44,552 nucleotides of DNA from an uncultured Treponema sp. (GTDB taxonomy: Bacteria; Spirochaetota; Spirochaetia; Treponematales; Treponemataceae). The stretch spans positions 1 to 44,552 of the forward strand of contig CAMCRZ010000022.1 of the NCBI GenBank assembly GCA_945877425.1, written 5' to 3'. Below, piece by piece: positions 36,405 to 42,192 of the stretch. Below the pieces are notes generated by a model. It was not told the DNA's origin, ran no database searches, and saw nothing but the letters and a program-made list of their open reading frames with translations. The first letter of the stretch is position 1. Each line of letters opens with the position of its first letter. A program made the position numbers and the translations under genes.

Positions 36405-36544
36405 GCGGGCGGCGCCGCCAGCGTACTTGCCAACAGACTGCCTCTTATCCCAGCCAAGCTGCACGTAAGAGTGTACTCTTCTTTCAAAGTTTTAGTTGCA
36501 GAAGTAAAGCGTGTACTTTCTCGCAAGAATACGCCGCCGCCCGC
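36405..36544. repeat. GC-rich element with inverted ends (MITE-like)
   Basis: The left end 36405-36431 (GCGGGCGGCG...CGTACTTGCC) and the right end 36523-36544 (GCAAGAAT, then ACGCCGCCGCCCGC) are inverted relative to each other, with a 7-bp extra block in the left arm. About 90 bp lie between, including AAGAGTGTACTCTT, another small inverted repeat. The left end and following bases match 150-200. It fills much of the 336-bp gap between the divergent antitoxin and DUF4143 genes. No coding potential was seen. Confidence 0.5.
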
Positions 36545-36564
36545 AACGCCTGCTTAAAACAGAC

Positions 36565-36620
36565 TTTTAGCGACTATAACCTCTAAAACAACAATTTTAG
36601 TTGATTTTAGCGACTATAAC
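36565..36620. repeat. 16-bp direct repeats in the DUF4143 promoter
   Basis: TTTTAGCGACTATAAC occurs at 36565-36580 and 36605-36620, exactly 40 bp apart. Between them CTAAAA and TTTTAG form an inverted pair (36583-36600). The second copy lies inside the -35/-10 spacer, so a bound protein would block the promoter. Confidence 0.7.
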
Positions 36621-36629
36621 TGATAAAAT
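36601..36629 (+). promoter_or_regulatory. Promoter of the DUF4143 ATPase gene (leaderless type)
   Basis: TTGATT (36601-36606), 17-bp spacer, TAAAAT (36624-36629), ATACTT, then the ATG at 36636. No Shine-Dalgarno is present. Confidence 0.75.
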
Positions 36630-36635
36630 ATACTT

Positions 36636-37844
36636 ATGATTAAGCGTGAAACATACATGCAGAGAATCAGACCGTTTATAAATACAGAACTGATTAAAGT
36701 TTTTACAGGTATCAGGCGTTCTGGCAAATCCGTAATGCTTGAACTTGTAAAAGACGAACTTAAAAATTCCGGGGTAAGCGAAAATAACTTTCTCTGCATA
36801 AACTTTGAACAGTTTTCTCAATCCGAACTGCTGGATGCAAAAAGCCTTTATGCAAAAATCGTCGAATTTCAAAAAAATACGGAAGGCAGAACATACCTTT
36901 TTTTTGATGAAATTCAGGAAGTTGAAGGCTGGGAAAAGTGCATCAATTCCTGCAGGGTAGATTTTGACTGCGATATTTATATAACGGGTTCAAACGCAAA
37001 ACTTCTGTCAGGGGAACTTGCAACATATCTTGCAGGACGCTATGTGGAGTTTGTCATTTATCCGTTTTCTTTTGCAGAGTTTCTTGAAATGTACAGGCAG
37101 AAAAGTCCGGCAACAGACAAATCTTCATGCTTCATGCAGTTTTTAAAAACAGGCGGCATGCCTTTTCTTGCAAATTTCAGCGGCGACGATTCTGCAAAAA
37201 ATCAATATTTGGAGGACATTTACAATTCCGTAGTTTTAAAAGATGTAGTAAAGCGGAATAATATTCGTGATGTGGACACTCTGGAACGGATTACAGCCTA
37301 TGCTTTTTCAAATATCGGACACATTTTCAGTGCAACATCCCTTTCAAAATATTTTAAAAGCAAAAACCGCAAAATATCCCATGACACAATTCTAAACTAT
37401 CTGAAATTTTGTGCCGACGCTTTTCTCATTTACAAAATAAACCGATACGATATGGAAGGCAAAAAGATTGTCAGCGTAAACGAAAAATATTACTGCGCTG
37501 ACCATGGGCTTCGAGAGGCTGTCTTTGGAAAAAATATGCATAACATAGACCAGGTTCTCGAAAACATAGTCTGCCTTGAACTTTTACGAAGAAATTATAA
37601 AGTCTATGTAGGAAAAAAAGGCGACTTGGAGATAGATTTCATTGCGGAAAAGCAGGGTAAAAAAATCTATGTTCAGGTTGCCTATCTTCTAGCAGGTGAA
37701 GAAACTGTAAAGCGTGAGTTTTCCGTTTATAATTCAGTAAAAGACAGCTATCCGAAATATGTTGTTTCCATGGACGACATAGATTTTTCTCAGAACGGCA
37801 TAATCCACAAAAACATAAAAGATTTTTTGCTGGAGGATTTTTGA
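36636..37844 (+). CDS. AAA ATPase with DUF4143 domain
   Basis: A 402-aa protein of the widespread AAA_14/DUF4143 family, of unknown cellular role. The Walker A is GIRRSGKSVML (25-35), the Walker B YLFFDE (D91, E92), and ITGSNAKLLSGE with AGRYVEF follows, all typical. The DUF4143 C-terminus carries a PD-(D/E)XK-like pattern, GDLEIDFIAEKQGKKIYVQV, reminiscent of nucleases. Such genes are often scattered as accessory, horizontally moving units. It is divergent from a toxin-antitoxin pair and its stop codon lies directly before the damaged dehydrogenase in the same frame, which suggests that it inserted there. GGAGG near its end could serve the next frame. Confidence 0.88.
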   Translation: MIKRETYMQRIRPFINTELIKVFTGIRRSGKSVMLELVKDELKNSGVSENNFLCINFEQFSQSELLDAKSLYAKIVEFQKNTEGRTYLFFDEIQEVEGWEKCINSCRVDFDCDIYITGSNAKLLSGELATYLAGRYVEFVIYPFSFAEFLEMYRQKSPATDKSSCFMQFLKTGGMPFLANFSGDDSAKNQYLEDIYNSVVLKDVVKRNNIRDVDTLERITAYAFSNIGHIFSATSLSKYFKSKNRKISHDTILNYLKFCADAFLIYKINRYDMEGKKIVSVNEKYYCADHGLREAVFGKNMHNIDQVLENIVCLELLRRNYKVYVGKKGDLEIDFIAEKQGKKIYVQVAYLLAGEETVKREFSVYNSVKDSYPKYVVSMDDIDFSQNGIIHKNIKDFLLEDF

Positions 37845-37857
37845 AACCTGGCAGGAA

Positions 37858-39029
37858 ATGCAAAAAAAGTTGGAGATTATTTTGCTGCTGAACTTGAAAA
37901 ACTGCCGGAAGAAGCAATTAAACTTGGAAAAAAGAAGGCACTTATAATAAGCGGCCCTCACCTTGAAAAAATCGGACTTGTTGGAAAATGTTCAGACACT
38001 TTGAAAGAAGCAGAAATTGAAAGCGTTTCATTTTGCAAAACAGAAGCAAATCCTTCGGTAGAAACTGTAGAAGCAGCAGCTGAACTTTTTTCAAAAACCA
38101 GTGCTGATTTTATAGTTGCTTTTGGCGGCGGTTCTCCATTAGATGTAGCAAAGGCAGTTGCAGTACTTGCATCTTACGGCGGAAAAATCACTGATTATGA
38201 AGGTGCTGGAAAAGTTCCGGGGCAAGTCGTTCCAATGATTGCCATTCCAACTACTGCTGGAACAGGAAGTGAAGTAACGGCTTTTTCTGTCATTACAGAC
38301 CATTCAAGAAACTACAAGCTTACAGTTGCATCAAATTATCTGCTCCCAGCCGTTGCAATTCTTGACCCTGAATTGATTTATACAGTTCCGGAATCAACAG
38401 CTGCAGCCTGCGGAATAGACGCAATGATACATGCCCTTGAATCTTATCTTTCCAAAGCTGCAAGCCCTTTTTCAGAAATGTGTTCCTTGCGCTCTCTGGA
38501 ACTTATAGGCTCTTCAATAATTGAATATGCTGCTGACCGTCAGGACAAAAAGTCGGCAGAAAATATGATGCTTGGTTCTTTGTTTGCAGGAATTGCCTTC
38601 AGTCACGCCCGACTTGGAAATGTTCATGCCATGAGTCACCCTGTAAGTGCATTCTTCAATGTTCCACACGGAGTTGCAAATGCAATACTTTTACCGAAAG
38701 TTGTAGAATTCAACGAAGGTGCTGTAGATAATCCTGACTTATGGAAAAAGTATTTTCAGATATACCGGTGTGTCTGTAAAGAGCCTGTTCCGGAAGAAAA
38801 GTTTCTGCCTTCCATGCTGAAAGGTGAACTTAAAGCCCTTAATGCAAAGCTTAAAATCCCGGGAAGCTTAAAAGAAGCAGGCATTACAGAAGAATCTTTC
38901 AGTAAAGTTCTTGAGCAAATGACAGACGATGCTATGAAAAGCGGAAACATTGCCGTAAACCCAAGAAAAACTGAACGAAGCGACATCTTAAAACTTTACA
39001 AAGAAACTTTCCAGGAAAAATCTTTGTAG
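37858..39029 (+). CDS. Iron-containing alcohol dehydrogenase, 5' end damaged
   Basis: Group III metal-dependent alcohol dehydrogenase (NAD(P)-linked alcohol/aldehyde interconversion). The main reading frame is open from 37845 to 39029. NAD-binding GGGSPLDVAKA and TTAGTGSEVT are present, as are the four metal ligands: Asp and His in GIDAMIHALE, His in AMSHP and His in VPHG. The reading frame has no usable start: the ATG at 37858 is followed by a 7-A tract (37862-37868) and reads in the wrong frame. One more A would give MQKKVGDYFAAELEKL in frame. The first 10-15 residues normal for the family (a strand ending in FG) also appear lost. A TTG at 38001 would omit the first NAD-binding strand. Either a pseudogene or a slippage-controlled gene. 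Confidence 0.75.
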
Positions 39030-39118
39030 AGTGATGTAGATTGCCGCAGAGCAAACAGAGAAGCGTTCCTGTTGATTTACCAGGCACCTGCAGAAAAGTG
39101 CATCCTGCCAAAACCGAA

Positions 39119-39230
39119 GCCACTGAAAAAGGTCGAATTTTAGAAAAATTAGTGTTGTTTATGCCTAAAAATGCAAAGAAAACACACTAAATATGGACTA
39201 AAATTTGCAAAAACAGACTTTTTCAGTGGC
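39119..39230. repeat. 112-bp imperfect fold-back element
   Basis: The ends GCCACTGAAAAAG (39119-39131) and CTTTTTCAGTGGC (39218-39230) are perfect 13-bp inverted repeats. Inside, AATTTTAG pairs with CTAAAATT and TTAGTGTT with ACACTAA, so most of the element can fold into a long interrupted hairpin. A copy of one end lies at 40-54. It fills the centre of the 292-bp gap before the tRNA gene; no gene was recognised there. Confidence 0.65.
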
Positions 39231-39276
39231 CTCGCCAAAACCGTACACTTTTTTATAATGTCAGGCAAAAAAGTAA

Positions 39277-39305
39277 TTGACAGGAACCATTTTTTTTTAT
39301 ATATT
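39277..39305 (+). promoter_or_regulatory. Promoter of the initiator tRNA gene
   Basis: Consensus TTGACA (39277-39282), 17-bp spacer, TATATT (39300-39305), about 16 nt before the tRNA 5' end. Confidence 0.8.
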
Positions 39306-39321
39306 AGTTGAACAAATACGA

Positions 39322-39394
39322 CGCTGGGTAGAGCAGTTGGCAGCTCGTCGGGCTCATAACCCGGAGGCCGCAGGTTCGAGTCCTGCCCCAGCTA
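39322..39394 (+). tRNA. Initiator tRNA-Met (CAT)
   Basis: A 73-nt cloverleaf without encoded CCA. The acceptor arm CGCTGGG pairs with CCCAGC, and the first position is mismatched (C1 against T72), a mark of bacterial initiators. The anticodon loop is CTCATAA within a stem of three G-C pairs (GGG/CCC), the second mark. The T arm GCAGG-TTCGAGT-CCTGC is standard. The 3' end is repeated 199 bp downstream. Confidence 0.95.
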
Positions 39395-39400
39395 AAAGAA

Positions 39401-39431
39401 AAACTCTAGTAAAAAAGCTAGAGTTTTTTTT
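39401..39431 (+). terminator. Intrinsic terminator of the tRNA gene
   Basis: AAACTCTAG (39401-39409) pairs with CTAGAGTTT (39418-39426) around an 8-nt A-rich loop; the T-run extends to 39431. Confidence 0.85.
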
Positions 39432-39576
39432 ATTTTAAAAGAATTTAATACAAACCCCCAAGGACTCGAAGCGGAGCGAACGCCAACCAACGGGAGGAAA
39501 AGGCGACACGGATGTCGCCGTCAGTGAGCGAAGATGCCGTGAAAGGAGCTAACAGGAGGTTTGCGACTGAAACGGC

Positions 39577-39596
39577 GAGTCCTGCCCCGGCTAAAC
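39577..39596. repeat. Duplicated tRNA 3' end, probable att site
   Basis: CGAGTCCTGCCCCGGCTAAA repeats 39378-39397, covering the T loop to the discriminator and flank, with one A-to-G change. An integrase fragment begins 130 bp further on. This is the normal footprint of a tyrosine integrase that uses a tRNA gene as its target. The rest of the 330-bp stretch 39395-39725 has no gene. Confidence 0.65.
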
Positions 39597-39680
39597 TGAT
39601 AAATCCTTGTGTTACAAGTATTTACGACACTACTAAACCCAATCAAGTAGGGCTTAGCGTGATTCAAATTACTAATTTAA

Positions 39681-39707
39681 GTAAACACTTTAAGTAAAGT
39701 AGTTTAC
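39681..39707. repeat. Bulged inverted repeat upstream of the integrase fragment
   Basis: GTAAACACTTTA and TAAAGTAGTTTAC pair with one bulged base and a 2-nt centre; TTTAAGTAAA also occurs twice here, once with one flanking change. It could be an arm-type or regulator site of the lost element. Confidence 0.4.
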
Positions 39708-39725
39708 GGTCTTAGTGAGGTGAAC

Positions 39726-39986
39726 ATGGCTAAGCCCTATTTAATTTTTAAAGCCCATACCGGGATTTATTACGCTCAAATCCGTCTTGCAGACGGAACT
39801 CTTTCCAACAACAAATCCACCGGATGCAGAAACCGCGCAGAAGCAGAACGGACTGTCATGCAATGGATTGTAACAGGCAATATTCCTGTTCGTGTCAATT
39901 CAAAAGACGCAAAGTTTCAGAGTATCGACAAAATCAGACTGTTCAATGATTTGCGAAATGCAGTTGAACTCTCGACGGCTTACTGA
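39726..39986 (+). pseudogene. Tyrosine integrase, N-terminal fragment
   Basis: Only the first 86 residues of a phage- or island-type tyrosine recombinase remain. KPYLIFKAHTGIYYAQIRL, GTLSNNKSTGCRNRAEAE and MQWIVTGNIPVRVN form the arm-binding domain typical of Treponema-type integrases. The core-binding and catalytic domains, with the RHRY residues, are missing: the frame stops at 39984-39986 and different sequence follows. The start at 39726 has GAGGTG just upstream and gives the normal N-terminus. Its place beside a tRNA gene with a duplicated 3' end identifies the integrase of an island now mostly deleted. Confidence 0.75.
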
Positions 39987-40180
39987 CGGTGAATATTTTG
40001 CCGCTTTAAAGCTGAATTATTGAAAAAGCTTGGAGAAGCCGTATTAGACCGTCTTCGGGAAACTTGTATAAGTCTTGAGCTCGAAGGCGAAAGTTACAGA
40101 ACATCCATAAGGGATGTGAATCTGTAATCACAATTAATCTGCAGAATCATTTTGGTTCCGGCCGGACAAAGTGATTCTGA
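39987..40180 (+). other. Degenerate sequence between integrase and transposase fragments
   Basis: No intact gene. A short stretch in one frame reads RRLTDGEYFAALKLNY then stops; another frame (about 40009-40128) reads AELLKKLGEAVLDRLRETC and stops at 40126. Neither was assigned with confidence. It is probably decayed coding DNA of the same island. Confidence 0.4.
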
Positions 40181-40582
40181 GATTTAACGAGGGAGAAAGT
40201 TGCTGCAAAGCTGAAGCTAATCTGGAAAGCTCCTGACGAAAAATCGGCAAGAGCAATGAAGAATGATTTCTGCGAGGAATATGAAAAAGCATTTCCCAAA
40301 GCAGTAGAATGTCTTGAGGAGGATTTGAAGATTCTGTTCAGTTCTATGCCTTTGAGAAACTGGACAGTCGCAAGACATCAAGCACAAACACACTGGAAAG
40401 GCTTAACCGTGAAATTCGCAAGGCGTTCATCTGTTGTCGGTATTTTTCCTTCAACAGATTCTTATATAAGACTGATAACAAGCTATTTGCTTGAATATTC
40501 AGAGGAGTGGCAGACTGAGCGTTGCTACATAAATGCCGGCTCAATAAAAGTTCAAAAGGAGATTTTGTTTAACGTAACATGA
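40181..40582 (+). pseudogene. IS256-family transposase, C-terminal remnant with frameshifts
   Basis: The main frame reads KLKLIWKAPDEKSARAMKNDF and EEYEKAFPKAVECLEEDL, then VVGIFPSTDSYIRLITSYLLEYSEEW, which is the end of a Mutator/IS256-type DDE transposase. Between about 40330 and 40420 the expected sequence lies in another frame: FYAFEKLDSRKTSSTNTLER followed by LNREIRK, the conserved TSNTLERLNREIRRR block. Two compensating indels are therefore present. The N-terminal half and both insertion-sequence ends were not found. The gene cannot make an active enzyme. Confidence 0.8.
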
Positions 40583-40599
40583 TGGATATGTGGCTTTTT

Positions 40600-40922
40600 T
40601 CAGAATCAAAATTGCGAACTAAATTTGACACAATCGAACATAAACTGCCGGAAGGTCAGAAATCATATTCTAAAACAAGGCCGATTCAAAAAAGTGAATT
40701 TGCGTCGCTTAAAGAATGGTGAAATAAACGTACTGAAAACGAGCAGGCCTGGTGGGTTCCTGTTGAGCGTATTGCTGAAAACGGCTGGAATCTTGATATA
40801 AAAAATACGTTTGTGAAGGAAGAAGAAGTAACGCACAGTACGGCAGAACTTCTGGATATGCTGAGCCGTCGTTTAAGAAGAGTGATGTGCTGATTGAAGA
40901 GTTAAAGAAGGAATTGAAGTAA
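40600..40922 (+). pseudogene. hsdM: Type I restriction methyltransferase HsdM, C-terminal remnant
   Basis: The frame LRTKFDTIEHKLPEG, then KSEFASLKEW, a TGA stop, NKRTENEQAWWVPVERIAEN and GWNLDIKNTFVKEEE matches the C-terminal end of HsdM adenine methyltransferases (the WW, aWkv and YNLDikNP blocks). The TGA stands where the family has a second Trp (TGG). Near 40872 an indel shifts the frame, after which FKKSDVLIEELKKELK and a stop at 40920-40922 complete the normal end. The catalytic NPPF domain and hsdS/hsdR are absent. It shows that a type I restriction system once stood beside the Wadjet genes. Confidence 0.75.
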
Positions 40923-40956
40923 ATTCCATGATGAAATATCGAGGTCTGTCCCCATT

Positions 40957-42189
40957 TTACATCTCTTTCCAGCTGATGATTTCCTGCTCCAGTTTTTGAT
41001 TTGTTTTGAGCATGCAATCAATAATTTCCGGGAAAAGATTTTTTTCTTTTAAGGCGCGGGCTTTTTTCTGGTCGTTTTGTTCGAGGGGTTTTGCAAAGGA
41101 GGAATATTTTTCCAGTTGTGCAATTCCCATTTTGTATGGCTTAAAATTTATGTTTGTTTTGGTGCGCAGGTTTTGGAGGATATAAAAACCGTCCGGGTCG
41201 ATGTCGCCAAAATGCAGGTATTCTTTTTCTGGGTTTTGGCTGTGGATTTTTTTTATGAAATTCTGTTTTGCGCTATTGTGATAGCCTGAAAGGAAGATGT
41301 AAAATGTGCCGGCCTCTTTGATTCTGTTAAACGAAGTCAAGTTTTCCACCGTCATGATTTTTGTGTCTTTTATTTCAAAATCGGTAATTTCTTTTATGCA
41401 GGCTGAAGAAAGGGCTAGCGGAATTTCTGGAGCTATGCTGATTTTGTTTCCGTTTTGAAAAGTGATTTTTCCGTTTCCTTTAAAATATACATAAGACGGA
41501 TTTGCATAAACATTCAACTCTTCAAGAATAACTTTGTTTTCTTCTTTTTCGTCTGTACAGTTTTCGATTAAATCATCAAAATAACCGCTCTTCCTTAAAA
41601 TTCGCAAAACTTTGCTTCTATAAAAATTTTCCCATTTTTTTGAATCTGCCAAAACAGAAATTGAAAGTTCCCGCTCAAGAATTTCATTTTTATTTTCCAG
41701 AATGAATGTCAAAAGTTCCACAATGGCGCGGGCTTCTTCCTGAGTAAATTCTGCGTCTTTGCCTTTTTCGAGTCGCTCAGTCTGAATTTTGCAAAAATCT
41801 TTTACAATCTGATGGGTAGACGGATTTTTAAAATATTTTGAATAAAAAGAAATTTCTTCCTGCTGCCTTGTTTTTTTATCTTTTACACCAAGAATCGTGC
41901 GGATTTTATTCCAGTTTTCGTCTGAACTTTCTGCTGTGATTTTTGTAATGCGTTCATATTTTTTGTCAAGCTGAATAAAATTTTCTGATTCAAGATGGCG
42001 GCATTGCTTTTCAAAATCTTCGATTTGATTAATATCCGCAGAATCTTTTTCATAATCTTTAAACACGTCGGAAGGTTTTATTGAAAATTTTTGAGCAACG
42101 GAATTTTCGCCTTTATATGTTTTGCTTGATTCATATTTTGCAAGCAGTTTTTGGAGGATTTGTTTTTGAACTGTTGAATATATTTTCAT
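40957..42189 (-). CDS. jetD: Wadjet anti-plasmid protein JetD (DUF3322/DUF2220, Toprim nuclease)
   Basis: A 410-aa protein with an N-terminal DUF3322-like part and a C-terminal DUF2220 Toprim-type domain. Toprim acidic residues are visible: Glu282 in VENLTSFN and Asp329/Asp331 in HFGDIDPDGFYIL. In Wadjet systems JetD is the nuclease that cuts circular plasmid DNA after the JetABC SMC-type motor has reeled it in. It begins 3 nt after the JetC stop codon, so the two are tightly coupled. Its length and motifs are intact. It is the last gene of the operon and is followed by the HsdM remnant on the other strand. Confidence 0.9.
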   Translation of the reverse strand: MKIYSTVQKQILQKLLAKYESSKTYKGENSVAQKFSIKPSDVFKDYEKDSADINQIEDFEKQCRHLESENFIQLDKKYERITKITAESSDENWNKIRTILGVKDKKTRQQEEISFYSKYFKNPSTHQIVKDFCKIQTERLEKGKDAEFTQEEARAIVELLTFILENKNEILERELSISVLADSKKWENFYRSKVLRILRKSGYFDDLIENCTDEKEENKVILEELNVYANPSYVYFKGNGKITFQNGNKISIAPEIPLALSSACIKEITDFEIKDTKIMTVENLTSFNRIKEAGTFYIFLSGYHNSAKQNFIKKIHSQNPEKEYLHFGDIDPDGFYILQNLRTKTNINFKPYKMGIAQLEKYSSFAKPLEQNDQKKARALKEKNLFPEIIDCMLKTNQKLEQEIISWKEM

Positions 42190-42192
42190 ACT

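Noticed and set aside
36300..36464. A 55-residue N-terminal extension of the antitoxin
   Set aside because: It would be translated from promoter, operator and repeat DNA; the strong promoter and GGAGG favour the start at 36299.
37842..37844. Read-through of TGA giving a DUF4143-dehydrogenase fusion
   Set aside because: The two frames match by chance (one in three); there is no recoding signal, and TGA serves as a normal stop elsewhere in the window, for example for the PAP2 gene.
38001..38003. TTG at 38001 as the dehydrogenase start
   Set aside because: It would discard about 45 residues of recognisable NAD-binding domain (KKALIISGPHLEKIGLV) encoded in frame upstream.
39512..39697. A 61-codon frame over the duplicated tRNA end
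   Set aside because: It covers the att-like repeat and AT-rich spacer, with no Shine-Dalgarno or recognisable domain.
40256..40582. An intact 108-aa gene
   Set aside because: Its middle is the out-of-frame version of the IS256 TSNTLERLNREIR block; it is part of a pseudogene.
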